In this document: in pieces, positions 19,322 through 27,783 of the stretch
Layout: every line of letters starts with the position of its first letter
How positions within the stretch are numbered: position 1 is the stretch's first letter
DNA from: Weeksellaceae bacterium
GTDB taxonomy: Bacteria > Bacteroidota > Bacteroidia > Flavobacteriales > Weeksellaceae
DNA: 64,000 nucleotides
Direction: 5' to 3'
Assembly: GCA_949788275.1 (NCBI GenBank)
Contig: OX460916.1
Span: forward strand, 1,240,001 to 1,304,000
Notes under the pieces: generated by a model
The model's input: the letters and a program-made list of their open reading frames with translations, nothing else
Databases searched by the model: none
Told to the model about the DNA's origin: nothing
Made by a program: the position numbers and the translations under genes

Positions 19322-19963
19322 CTATTTTACAACGAATACTATATTCATAAAAGAACCAATAGAAACATCAGCATTCGGTTTAATCTTATACGATAGCACG
19401 CCTGCATCTGATACTTTTACATCCGAAAAGACCGAGTCATCGTACCAAGTAATATAGTAATCGAGTTGATTTTTAAGAAAAACAGGTAGTTTTGTAGAAC
19501 TGCTTGGATTTTTTGTGGCGGCCTTACTAAACTGTTGTTCGTATTTTTCATACAGATTAATTTGACCAAATACATCTTTGGATTGAATTTGATCTGCTGC
19601 CGTCGGGATTATAATAGATGGCATATAAAAAAATTGCTGCTGATTCTGCGTAATCATTCGTACCCACCGATCAGTTTCCCAATAATAAAAGCCTGGTGCT
19701 ACATCTTTTTCATTCTTAAGGTTTGAGGTTTTTGTATTATAAACCAATAAACTATTTTCATACGTTGAAACAGCGCCACTTAGCGCTTTAACAGTGGTGG
19801 TATCAAAAATACTTGTCAATTGTACACGAGGAATTAAGATACCTTTATCCTGACTATTAATATCTAAAATGGCGTGTGTTTGGGGTTGGTTTGTATTAAT
19901 CCCAACTTGTGCATAAGTATTAAGACTAAGTAGTAAAAATAGAGCGTAGATTGTAATTTTCAT
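19322..19963 (-). CDS. Secreted protein with QVGINTN N-terminus
   Basis: This 213-residue exported protein has a signal peptide (cleavage near YAQ, residue 19) followed by VGINTNQP and LDINSQDKGILIPRVQL. The motif recurs at the start of many flavobacterial surface proteins, including the one at 56499-58685. The middle part contains the YYWETDRWVRM segment typical of these proteins. The C-terminus is beta-rich with no catalytic motif. It is the first gene of a two-gene unit with the CshA/GEVED protein and probably contributes to the same surface structure. The exact role is unknown. Confidence 0.72.
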   Translation of the reverse strand: MKITIYALFLLLSLNTYAQVGINTNQPQTHAILDINSQDKGILIPRVQLTSIFDTTTVKALSGAVSTYENSLLVYNTKTSNLKNEKDVAPGFYYWETDRWVRMITQNQQQFFYMPSIIIPTAADQIQSKDVFGQINLYEKYEQQFSKAATKNPSSSTKLPVFLKNQLDYYITWYDDSVFSDVKVSDAGVLSYKIKPNADVSIGSFMNIVFVVK

Positions 19964-20105
19964 TTTATAATTTGCTTTAACATATTGGGGGGCAAAAGTA
20001 TAAATTAAAACCCATCTAAACGATTTTTTTAAAAAAATTATCCTATCTATTTTTCTAAGGCTAATAAATGATTATTCTCTATCTTCGCTACAAGATATAA
20101 CATAC

Positions 20106-21224
20106 ATGAATAGCCACTTTAAAGATTATTTTGATCAAGCCTTGGACCGATGTGAATTTGAAGAAAATCTTCAATTAGGTCTTATTTTTTTTCTAGGAAA
20201 TAGTATTATTTCAAGTAATACCAACCAGATGATGAATCTGTTTCCAAAGGAAAATGAAATGCGGGATGGATTTTATCAGTTAGTAAATCTTTATGGAGAA
20301 CCACAACATGAATATAATCCATTTGACCAATTAGACACCGCTCCCATTACTCAACTAATATATACCTATAGTCATATTGTTACACAAGAATTATTTCAAG
20401 GTATTCCTGAATTAGACCAAAAACTGACCTCGCTTACAAAAGAAAATGGTGAAATAATTTTACCCTTAAAAACTGAAGTTTTAAAAGATTTTGCAGATAC
20501 CTATATTGGTAAAACATATAAATTATCAACTTGTCAGCAATTAAATACCGATTTATTTAAACGAATTGGAAATCAATTAAAGCAAGAAAACTTGAGTAAA
20601 GAGGAAGCGTATAAAGCAGGTGTCAATTATTACCAAAAGACGCAAGCAATTGATTTCGAAGGGTGTAATTACTTAAATCTCACCATCGTTAACTCCTTAT
20701 CACCGTTGTACACAACATTAATTCACTACCCTATTTTATATTCATTTTTCCCAAATGAATTAAATGCAAATCATTTGTTCAGCTCTATACTACAATTCTT
20801 TTACATCAATGCGAACAGAGATATAGCAAAACATGTACACGCCTATCATCAATATTTATTTTATAATGCCAACCCTCGCAAAGTAAGAAATGAATGGGAT
20901 TTTGAAGAGAATGGTCGTGGAGAAACAATTTCACAATTAATGTTCAACACCATTGGTATCCAACAATCTCCACTTCGTCGAACACGTCCAGACTTCTTAT
21001 CATCTGATAATTATATCATGAATGAACTAAAAAACAAGACTATCTACCGAAAGGATTTTATGATTGTTATTACCGATCTCATTGAACGTTACTATGAAAC
21101 AACGATCGATCAAATGATTGAAGAATTAAATCATGGTGAATATTTACAAATGCTGGCCGCTATGTATTATGAAACGGCTGTACATGCGATGATTGTCAAA
21201 GAAATTTTACCTGATAAAAAATAA
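20106..21224 (+). CDS. Hypothetical protein, 372 residues
   Basis: This soluble, helix-rich, acidic protein has no signal peptide. A hydrophobic helix near residues 205-215 (LYTTLIHYPILYSFF) looks buried, not membrane-spanning. I do not recognise a family or active-site motif. The upstream region has a near-consensus -7 box (TATCTTCG at 20080-20087). It is flanked by the secreted-protein pair and an EamA exporter, neither of which suggests a function. A terminator follows. Confidence 0.6.
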   Translation: MNSHFKDYFDQALDRCEFEENLQLGLIFFLGNSIISSNTNQMMNLFPKENEMRDGFYQLVNLYGEPQHEYNPFDQLDTAPITQLIYTYSHIVTQELFQGIPELDQKLTSLTKENGEIILPLKTEVLKDFADTYIGKTYKLSTCQQLNTDLFKRIGNQLKQENLSKEEAYKAGVNYYQKTQAIDFEGCNYLNLTIVNSLSPLYTTLIHYPILYSFFPNELNANHLFSSILQFFYINANRDIAKHVHAYHQYLFYNANPRKVRNEWDFEENGRGETISQLMFNTIGIQQSPLRRTRPDFLSSDNYIMNELKNKTIYRKDFMIVITDLIERYYETTIDQMIEELNHGEYLQMLAAMYYETAVHAMIVKEILPDKK

Positions 21225-21233
21225 TCTCCATTG

Positions 21234-21268
21234 AAAAAAGGGAAGCGAAAAGCTTTCCTTTTTTTTAT
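21234..21268. terminator. Terminator between convergent genes
   Basis: AAAAAAGGGAAGC pairs with GCTTTCCTTTTTTTT around a GAAAA loop, with one G-T pair. T-runs occur on both strands. Confidence 0.85.
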
Positions 21269-21277
21269 ACGATTTTT

Positions 21278-22180
21278 CTATAAAATATTCTTCCTCAAAG
21301 CACTTCTTCGCTCAAGCCATTGATTTCCAAACATATTTAATAATACAGCAAAAACAATTAATAGAATACCTCCCATTAACTGAGTGGTTAACACTTCATT
21401 AAATAACAGTACACTAATCATTACAGCAACAACAGGTTCAAGAGCGCCTAAAATTGATGTTGGTGTTGAGCCTATTAACTGTATAGCATAAGCCAAAGCA
21501 ATGGTAGATAGAACCGTTGTTACAAGGGCGAATAAAGTAAAATCAATGTAATAACGTGCATTTTCAAGTACTAAAGATTCCTGTTGATAACCCACCTTTA
21601 ATAAATAATAAATAGAGCAAAACAATAAAGCATAAAATGTTAATTGAATAGGGTTCATCGTTTTTATCACCGACTTATTCACAGTAACTATATAAGAACC
21701 ATACATCAAAGCAGCACCTGTAACAATAAGTAAACCAACCGTATTCAACTCGAACTTGCCTGGTTTTATACTCAAAAGGACAACGCCTATAAAGGACAAT
21801 AGAAGTGCGATAATTGTTAAAGGTCTAATTTTTTCTTTGAAGAACAAGCCCATAATTAAAGCTACAAAAACAGGATACATAAACAGAACAGTGGATGCAA
21901 CTCCAGGCGATAGATAATCATAGCCCATAAACAATAAGTCCGACGAGAAACCATACATAACACCCAATAGAATTAACACCCCCATTTCAGCTTTCGAAAC
22001 AGTGAACGGTATTTTCTTTATCAGCATAATAGACGAAATTAATACCGCCGCAATAAAAAAACGATAAAACAATATAACATCCACTGGAATTCCTTCCTTT
22101 TTTAAAGGAAGCATAAAAAGCGGAATTAATCCATAAGAGACAGCCGATACAATGGCAATACAATAACCTTTCAATTTCAT
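21278..22180 (-). CDS. EamA-family (DMT) transporter
   Basis: This 300-residue inner-membrane protein has about ten hydrophobic segments in two homologous five-helix EamA halves (about 1-140 and 145-290). A characteristic ALEPVVAVMISVLLFNEVLT block is near residues 245-265. Members export amino acids, nucleotides or other metabolites by proton exchange. The substrate is not predictable here. It is convergent with the hypothetical gene upstream and divergent from the membrane-protein pair at 22274. Confidence 0.88.
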   Translation of the reverse strand: MKLKGYCIAIVSAVSYGLIPLFMLPLKKEGIPVDVILFYRFFIAAVLISSIMLIKKIPFTVSKAEMGVLILLGVMYGFSSDLLFMGYDYLSPGVASTVLFMYPVFVALIMGLFFKEKIRPLTIIALLLSFIGVVLLSIKPGKFELNTVGLLIVTGAALMYGSYIVTVNKSVIKTMNPIQLTFYALLFCSIYYLLKVGYQQESLVLENARYYIDFTLFALVTTVLSTIALAYAIQLIGSTPTSILGALEPVVAVMISVLLFNEVLTTQLMGGILLIVFAVLLNMFGNQWLERRSALRKNIL

Positions 22181-22273
22181 ACGTTCAAAGATAAACGAGT
22201 ATACAGAATTTCACCAGTGTTTTTACTCCTTTTCAAACACGGCTGATATAATTCATTGATCTGCATTCGATAA

Positions 22274-22858
22274 ATGACCGTATTTTTGTTAAAAATTAGA
22301 TTGAAAAAAACAGTAACTCCCTTTTTCTTAGGACTTTTTGTCCTTGCACAACTCTATTTTGTGTATGCTATAGTGCAGGAGAAAAAAACGGATTATGCTT
22401 ATCTTTTTCTATTCCTTAGTTTTATTATGTTATTGAGTTTTGCCTATTTTAAGCAAAGTAAATTGCATATTAAAACACCTGAAATTATATCATTCGCCCT
22501 AGCTCCCTACTTTGTCTTAGGAAGTTTCACGACCTATTTTTTACAGCATCAAATTGATCTTAACACGGTGTTTTCAGCAGGAATTGTCGGTTTTTCAGGT
22601 AGTTATATCCCCTTATTAGTCAAAAACAATCGTCATCGTAAAGAAATCCCAATTGCCATCTATTGTGGTGCGTTCGTAGGGATGTCTACCGTAGATTTAG
22701 GGTATAGTTATTTGCTATTCGCAACGTTAGCTACGGCCCTAATATATCTTTATACCCAAAACTTATTTCACGGAATTGGTGGAAAATTAGGCACCATTGC
22801 TTTTATGGGTGTCCTTTATACCTATATTATATTTAATTTCTTGAAAGAATGGTGGTAG
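22274..22858 (+). CDS. Membrane protein A of a paired set
   Basis: This 194-residue protein has about six transmembrane segments. Conserved-looking features are IYCGAFVGMSTVD (near 126-138) and FHGIGGKLGTIAFMG (near 164-178). The downstream protein, in a 10-bp overlap, shows the same two features in the same order (IIIGSTFIGMLTS and FNHFGGALGTAACI), so the two look like diverged homologues that may form a heteromer. I do not recognise the family. A small transporter or exporter pair is the obvious guess, but nothing in the sequence proves it. Confidence 0.62.
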   Translation: MTVFLLKIRLKKTVTPFFLGLFVLAQLYFVYAIVQEKKTDYAYLFLFLSFIMLLSFAYFKQSKLHIKTPEIISFALAPYFVLGSFTTYFLQHQIDLNTVFSAGIVGFSGSYIPLLVKNNRHRKEIPIAIYCGAFVGMSTVDLGYSYLLFATLATALIYLYTQNLFHGIGGKLGTIAFMGVLYTYIIFNFLKEWW

Positions 22859-23286
22859 TTTATTATCTAATTTCAACGACAACCGCGTGGTTTACCTTTT
22901 ATTTAAATAGAAGAAGAGGAATGGGTGCCGTAAGAGCGTCGAGTTTAATTGCACTTATATGTGGAGGAATCTATCAATTCATGAACGCAATTTCAGACCA
23001 TGCGTTAGTCTCTGAAATTCCATCGATTATTATTGGATCAACATTCATTGGCATGCTTACTTCACGGAAGCATATTAAAAATTTTCATTTATTTATAGCA
23101 CCATTGTTTTTTGTTATACTGTACCTACACCTCAGTAATGAATTTAATCATTTCGGTGGGGCACTTGGTACAGCAGCATGCATATCATTAATTCTGACTA
23201 TCTTTTTACGATCATTAAGAATAACAAAGTACATGATTCGTCCATTTCGTTTCATAAAATACAGATTAATTCATTATTTCAAATAA
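22849..23286 (+). CDS. Membrane protein B of a paired set
   Basis: This 145-residue protein has four predicted transmembrane segments and a basic C-terminal tail (RITKYMIRPFRFIKYR). It carries the GGALGTA motif and an IIIGSTFIGM segment that mirror the partner encoded just upstream. The start is a GTG or ATG-ambiguous region: the ATG at 22849 overlaps the end of the first gene by 10 bp, which implies coupled translation. The function is unknown and presumed shared with the partner. Confidence 0.6.
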   Translation: MVVVYYLISTTTAWFTFYLNRRRGMGAVRASSLIALICGGIYQFMNAISDHALVSEIPSIIIGSTFIGMLTSRKHIKNFHLFIAPLFFVILYLHLSNEFNHFGGALGTAACISLILTIFLRSLRITKYMIRPFRFIKYRLIHYFK

Positions 23287-23287
23287 A

Positions 23288-23312
23288 AAAAGCGGCCAAT
23301 GGCCGCTTCTTA
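23288..23312. terminator. Terminator between convergent genes
   Basis: AGCGGCC (23291-23297) pairs with GGCCGCT across AAT. The seven As on the left give a T-run for the minus-strand gene, so it mainly serves 23327-24400. Confidence 0.85.
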
Positions 23313-23326
23313 TCAAATTGGACGTA

Positions 23327-24400
23327 TTAATATCTTGTACGCAAAACAATATCGCCCAATTCTTTAATTTCATTCTGATTGGTAAAAATCACTTGTCCCT
23401 TCTTTTTAATCACTTCCCAAGCAATTAATGAAGTAATATCATCCAATGCATTGGGCTCTTTAGAATCCTGAATAATATCAAAAGTTCGGTCACCAGTCAT
23501 TCGCACAGGTTGTTGAAAATCCTGATGAACAATTAATAAATCCCCTCTCCCATCGAGCACTGCTTGATAAATTTCTTGTAAGTCTGTAGAAACATGCCCA
23601 CTTGAAACCGCCTCTTTCATTTCGTTTATTAATTTAGTACGATCGATAGACTGCAATTGAGTTACTTTATCCCAAGCTTTTTTCTCCACATCGGGAAGAT
23701 GAACTTTATTGAAATCAATGGAAAAATAGGTGGGATACACCGCTGGATAATCCGCAACTTGGTTTAACATTGCGAAATTCTCTTCCGTACTCACGACAAT
23801 GCATATTTTTTCATTTTCATGATTGACGCGTTGTAGAGCCTTATCCACCACGTTATAGAAATCCCTAATTTTATTATCTTGCCTTTCACTATCACTCAAT
23901 GGCTTAAGATGGCCCATGGTATAATTCGCTTCAGTAAAAGGAAAATCATCATTGATCACCTCTTTTACAATAGACTCATTCTCGGCTTCATACAAATGAA
24001 CTTCTTTAAGGGTTAGCATTAAGATATAATAACCTTTTTCACGATTGAAGTTTTTAATTAAAGGGCGAATTGCAAAACTGGTGTCTACAAAAACACCCTC
24101 AATCGCGACAGGCCAATTGGAGCGAATAACTTCAGCCTTTTCATTATTTACAAAAATATGAATACTCTCTTTGTTGGCATTGACATCAATATCTAAATTT
24201 TTTAAATGGTCTAACAAAGAAGTAATTTCATTCTTCGGAAATTCTTCCAAAAGACGTTTTTCAGCTTCTTTTACGTGATTTTTTAAATTTAACTCGTCCT
24301 TTTGGTTCGCAGGACGTGTACGGTGAGTGTTGAATGAAATTGTAACACAAGGCATACCTTGTGTTTCTGCAATTGCTTTTAATTGTTCTTTTATAGCCAT
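23327..24400 (-). CDS. baeRF-like (archaeo-eukaryotic release factor-related) protein
   Basis: This 357-residue cytoplasmic protein starts at the ATG at 24400 (MAIKEQLKAIAE); an upstream ATG-like start at 24445 would add a non-conserved stretch. The layout resembles the bacterial eRF1/Pelota-related families (baeRF). It has an alpha/beta N-terminal part, a segment with FAIRPLIKNF and YYILMLTLKEVHLYE near residues 120-150, and an L7Ae-like C-terminal domain ending in the AVLDGRGDLLIVHQ strand near 285-300. Such proteins are proposed, from sequence analysis, to act on ribosomes or in biological conflict. The assignment comes from motif memory, so it is moderately confident. Confidence 0.6.
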   Translation of the reverse strand: MAIKEQLKAIAETQGMPCVTISFNTHRTRPANQKDELNLKNHVKEAEKRLLEEFPKNEITSLLDHLKNLDIDVNANKESIHIFVNNEKAEVIRSNWPVAIEGVFVDTSFAIRPLIKNFNREKGYYILMLTLKEVHLYEAENESIVKEVINDDFPFTEANYTMGHLKPLSDSERQDNKIRDFYNVVDKALQRVNHENEKICIVVSTEENFAMLNQVADYPAVYPTYFSIDFNKVHLPDVEKKAWDKVTQLQSIDRTKLINEMKEAVSSGHVSTDLQEIYQAVLDGRGDLLIVHQDFQQPVRMTGDRTFDIIQDSKEPNALDDITSLIAWEVIKKKGQVIFTNQNEIKELGDIVLRTRY

Positions 24401-24634
24401 GTTTGTTCTTGTTTGATGTATTAATTTAACAAGAATTATTAACAAAAAACAGTTATTTACTTTTTTAACAATTTAATTAACAAAGCCTTATGCCTGCATA
24501 GTTCTCTAGTGATATTGAGTTACTGGTCATCTACTTTTTATACGTACGTTTTCTTTCTTAAATAATTAAAATAAGCGTTTAAAGCTTCTGCATAGTAAGA
24601 AAGCAACACTTCGATGAAGTAACGAATTATTAAG

Positions 24635-24642
24635 TACCTTTG
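24635..24642 (+). promoter_or_regulatory. Probable -7 box upstream of the GNAT gene
   Basis: TACCTTTG matches TAnnTTTG and lies 34 bases before the ATG. A near -33 element, TTC at 24610-24612, is 22 bases upstream. Confidence 0.4.
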
Positions 24643-24676
24643 TCCATAGCTATTTATCACGTTTAACTTTTGACCC

Positions 24677-25507
24677 ATGAATGATTCTATCCACATACGC
24701 CCCTTAGAGAAAGCTAATCTAGAAGAAATTTTAGAAGTTTATAACCAATCATTTGCCGATTATATAATTCCCGTTTCACTGACACCTGAACATTTAAACA
24801 TGAAATTAAACAGTGAAAGTGTTGATTTAAAGTTATCGGTAGGTGCCTTTGATGGTGAACGATTAATCGGATTCATCTTTTATGGCATTAGAGACAATAA
24901 GGCTTACATAGGTGGTACGGGAGTTCTACCAAATTATAGAGGACGAAAAATCACTTACAACATGCTTCACTATAGTTTCGAAATATTAAAATCCAATGCT
25001 ATAGAATCGATTCTTTTGGAAGTTATTACGGAAAATAAATTTGCCATAAACGCCTATCAAGAAGCCGGATTCTCTATCACTAGAAAAGTAAACTGTTACG
25101 AAGGGTTTCCAATTATTATTGCCAATCCATTGGCAAAAATAGAACCGTTAACCGATTTAGAACTTATTTCTGGTAGTACATTTTGGGATATACACCCTAC
25201 ATGGCAAAACAACTTAAAGAGTGTTCAAAACATTAAAGAAGTATGTATAATGGACGGTATTTATGAAAAAGGTGAATTAGTCGCTTATAAAATAATGAAT
25301 AAAAAACTATCCAGAATATACCAATTTGCTGTTCACAAAGAGTATCGCAATCGTTATTATGCTTCTATTCTCTTTAGTAATTTAAAAGATCAAAAAGTTC
25401 GCATTACCAACGTCGATGAAAACGAACTATCAACCAATGATTTTCTACGTTCGCTTGGTTTAAAATGTTATATACAACAGTTTGAAATGAAGAAAACACT
25501 CATCTAA
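24677..25507 (+). CDS. GNAT acetyltransferase
   Basis: This 276-residue protein has an N-terminal GNAT domain: HIRPLEKANLEEILEVYNQ at the start, a VGAFDGERLIGF strand and the acetyl-CoA loop GTGVLPNYRGRKIT near residues 94-107, then LLEVITENKFAINAYQEAGF. The C-terminal half (about 150-276) ends in a second, degenerate-looking GNAT-like part (FAVHKEYRNRYYASILF), so this may be a tandem GNAT with one active site. The substrate is unknown. It is a single gene with its own promoter; the next gene on the strand is the candidate sRNA. Confidence 0.82.
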   Translation: MNDSIHIRPLEKANLEEILEVYNQSFADYIIPVSLTPEHLNMKLNSESVDLKLSVGAFDGERLIGFIFYGIRDNKAYIGGTGVLPNYRGRKITYNMLHYSFEILKSNAIESILLEVITENKFAINAYQEAGFSITRKVNCYEGFPIIIANPLAKIEPLTDLELISGSTFWDIHPTWQNNLKSVQNIKEVCIMDGIYEKGELVAYKIMNKKLSRIYQFAVHKEYRNRYYASILFSNLKDQKVRITNVDENELSTNDFLRSLGLKCYIQQFEMKKTLI

Positions 25508-25638
25508 GAAGATTTAATTCCAATCTTCGAAAAAAAAATTCAGTAGAAATAAAACGCTGTACCCCTACAATAGCCTGTGATTTAGGACAATAATAAACTT
25601 GTTTTATCACACAATAAATAAAAAAAACACTCTATTAT

Positions 25639-25669
25639 TTGATTAGGTTAAATATAGCCTCTATATTTG
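25639..25669 (+). promoter_or_regulatory. Consensus Bacteroidota promoter with no ORF downstream
   Basis: TTG (25639-25641), a 20-base spacer and TATATTTG (25662-25669) form a full -33/-7 promoter, one of the two best in the window. It points away from the upstream acetyltransferase gene and toward a terminator 100 bp on, with no coding frame between. Confidence 0.68.
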
Positions 25670-25675
25670 CACCAT

Positions 25676-25801
25676 AAATAACTTATTTAGCGTTAATGTA
25701 GTTGAGAGATTATAGATGTTGATTCATTAACAAGAGTTTTTTTTATAGTATTTTTAGGTTGGTAATGGTTCAATATATTTTTATATATTGAACCTTTTTT
25801 T
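25676..25801 (+). ncRNA. Candidate small RNA, about 125 nt
   Basis: The unit is bounded by a consensus promoter and a perfect intrinsic terminator. Inside it, GTTAATG (25692-25698) pairs with CATTAAC (25725-25731) to close a 5' domain, followed by an unstructured run of eight or nine Ts. The only frames are a few codons long. The neighbouring genes are a plus-strand GNAT and minus-strand CWC/brnQ, so it is not a leader for either. Alternatively the T-run at 25738-25744 could give a shorter 65-nt product. I do not recognise it as 6S, SRP or tmRNA. Confidence 0.55.
25767..25801 (+). terminator. Intrinsic terminator of the candidate sRNA
   Basis: GGTTCAATATAT (25767-25778) pairs perfectly with ATATATTGAACC (25783-25794), followed by seven Ts. 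The opposite side has no T-run, so it serves plus-strand transcription. Confidence 0.85.
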
Positions 25802-26144
25802 ATCCCTTAAATCCATAAGCACAATGCCTACACCCATTCTGACAACAACGACCTTTTAAATAATGGAAATATTCTGTAAATACCCAAAAACCATTTTCAA
25901 TATAGTAGTGGATATTAGGAATATATTCCGTGGGTGATGAGGGGAATGGATAACTCTTCTCCATTTCAACATACTTATTCAATTCGGTTAAACAATTATT
26001 ACACAAACAATCATAATCCGTTTTCTTCAAAAAGGTGTCAATTGCGGGCTCTAGTTCAATGGTATGACAACCACAATTCGAAATATTTTTAGCATCACAT
26101 TTAAAGGAAGCCTTACAGCGCCCACATTCTTTCAATTTACTCAT
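25800..26144 (-). CDS. Cysteine-rich CWC / DUF5522 protein
   Basis: This 114-residue protein has an N-terminal cysteine-rich CWC module (CGRCKASFKCDAKNISNCGCH, residues 7-27, plus CLCNNC near 47-52). A C-terminal DUF5522 module carries YFHYLKGRCCQNGCRHCAYGF near 93-113. The Cys pattern suggests metal binding. The two modules are often found together or fused in Flavobacteriia and Bacteroidetes, but no function is known. The start overlaps the end of brnQ by 8 bp, so it is translated from the same transcript. Confidence 0.85.
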   Translation of the reverse strand: MSKLKECGRCKASFKCDAKNISNCGCHTIELEPAIDTFLKKTDYDCLCNNCLTELNKYVEMEKSYPFPSSPTEYIPNIHYYIENGFWVFTEYFHYLKGRCCQNGCRHCAYGFKG

Positions 26145-27459
26145 CTCCTAACACCACTTTATTATCCTTTGATAGGAGCTTATTATATAAAATTCCTAAT
26201 ATAAATCCAATCAATGAAGGCAATAACCATTCAAGATTATGGGCTGAACCTGGTAAATAATTTTTAACCGTATCAAATGCTTCAATATCTATTTTAAAAT
26301 AAGCCGGTATACTTAAAAAAGAAACAATTGCCGTAAAAGCGACTGCGAGCACATAAGGTGCTTTTCCATGAACTTTCTTTCCAAAAAACACAATATATAT
26401 AACCATCGCAAATGTTATCGGATAAACAAACATCAGGAGCGGAATCGCATAGGAAATAATTGAATCAACACTATTTACAGCAAGGAAACCAGATACAATA
26501 CACGATAGTACAACACCTACTTTATAAGGAATGAGGCCTTTGGAAATGCTCTCAAAAAATGAACCAATGGCACAAGTTAACGCAATAGCTGTCGTTAAAC
26601 AGGCCAATGCAATTGATAAAGAAATGGCGTAAGTCCCATAATCCCCCATAATTTGTTTAGAAATCGAAAGCAATAATTCTGTACGAACAACTTTATCGGT
26701 TAATGGATAACCCGACGTAGCTCCTAAATACAATAAGCCTCCGTATATAAAAAACAAAAATATAACCGCAATTATCCCCGCATACATTGAAACAGAAGAA
26801 CGTTGTGCTATGGTGGTATAGCCTTTGGCTTTCGCAGCAGAAATTATAATTCCAGCAAAAATAACCGATGCCAAAACATCTAACGTTTGGTAACCTTCTT
26901 CAAATCCATTTGAAAAAGCTTCTATTTTTGTTAAAGTTGGTACTAAATCGAGATTAGGAGGGTTTAAGATACCCATAATCACTAAGATAAACAGGAGAAC
27001 AATTAAAGCTGGTGTTAAAAACTTTCCAATAATATCAACAATTTTAGAGCGCGAAATTGACAAAGCCAATGTTATTGCAAAGAAAATTAATGAACCTATA
27101 TTCGGCGTAACAGAAGGAAAAATAGGTAATATACCGATTTCGTATGTCGTTGCACCTGTACGCGGAATAGCAATTAAAGGCCCTATGGTCAGCATAATTA
27201 CAATACCTAAAACAACGGCAAAAACACCATTGACCCGTTTTCCTAAGTCGGTAAAACCCTCGCCTGATTGAACCACAGCTAAGATGCCCAGAAACGGACC
27301 TATCACACCTGTTAAACCAAAACCAAGCATGGCCCAAAACCACTCACTCGACGTCGTTAAACCTATAAAAGGAGGTAATATAAGATTACCCGCACCAAAG
27401 AACATGGCAAACAAGGCAAATCCCAATACGATTACGTGTTCTATTTTTTTATTCTTCAT
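26137..27459 (-). CDS. brnQ: Branched-chain amino acid:cation symporter
   Basis: This 440-residue, twelve-helix inner-membrane carrier is of the LIVCS family and imports leucine, isoleucine and valine with sodium or protons. Diagnostic features include FALFAMFFGAGNLILPPF near residues 13-30, a GPLIAIPRTGATTYEIG block near 95-111 and FGAGN-type cation-site residues. It is followed by the overlapping CWC gene. The upstream gap of about 260 bp is AT-rich and contains no recognisable leucine-responsive leader. Confidence 0.95.
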   Translation of the reverse strand: MKNKKIEHVIVLGFALFAMFFGAGNLILPPFIGLTTSSEWFWAMLGFGLTGVIGPFLGILAVVQSGEGFTDLGKRVNGVFAVVLGIVIMLTIGPLIAIPRTGATTYEIGILPIFPSVTPNIGSLIFFAITLALSISRSKIVDIIGKFLTPALIVLLFILVIMGILNPPNLDLVPTLTKIEAFSNGFEEGYQTLDVLASVIFAGIIISAAKAKGYTTIAQRSSVSMYAGIIAVIFLFFIYGGLLYLGATSGYPLTDKVVRTELLLSISKQIMGDYGTYAISLSIALACLTTAIALTCAIGSFFESISKGLIPYKVGVVLSCIVSGFLAVNSVDSIISYAIPLLMFVYPITFAMVIYIVFFGKKVHGKAPYVLAVAFTAIVSFLSIPAYFKIDIEAFDTVKNYLPGSAHNLEWLLPSLIGFILGILYNKLLSKDNKVVLGDE

Positions 27460-27722
27460 TTTTTTTGTGGGTTTTTACTAATCACTTAGCCAAATAAAAC
27501 GCTGTATTTCCTAAGCGTCGGAAAAAGTAAGGCATTTTATTATTTAATAAAAATAATACGTTCATAATTTTGAATTTCATAATTAAAACTTGCCTATATC
27601 ACATAAATAGCCAATTATATTGTATTTTTTTTAATTGCAAATTAAGGGCTGTTTTTATTATAGCTTTATTGTTTTACTATAGATTGAATAAAATTCACAA
27701 CAACTAATGATCACTTTATAAC
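27460..27722. other. AT-rich intergenic region, no gene found
   Basis: This gap, plus the terminator at its end, spans about 320 bp between brnQ and the SDR gene. I find no tRNA, riboswitch core, -7 box with correct spacing or open frame above 30 codons. It presumably holds the brnQ promoter on the minus strand. Confidence 0.5.
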
Positions 27723-27765
27723 ACCAAAAAGGTTGCACATGCTTAGCATGTGCAACCTTTTTGGT
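27723..27765. terminator. Strong terminator after the SDR gene
   Basis: A perfect 21-bp inverted repeat, ACCAAAAAGGTTGCACATGCT (27723-27743, 21 bases wide) against its complement at 27745-27765, has T-runs on both strands. It ends the AKR-SDR transcript. Confidence 0.93.
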
Positions 27766-27783
27766 TAATCTAATAGGGTCAAT

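Noticed and set aside
25508-25540. Hairpin after the GNAT gene as a plus-strand terminator
   Set aside because: GAAGATT pairs with AATCTTC but is followed by As, not Ts, on the plus strand.
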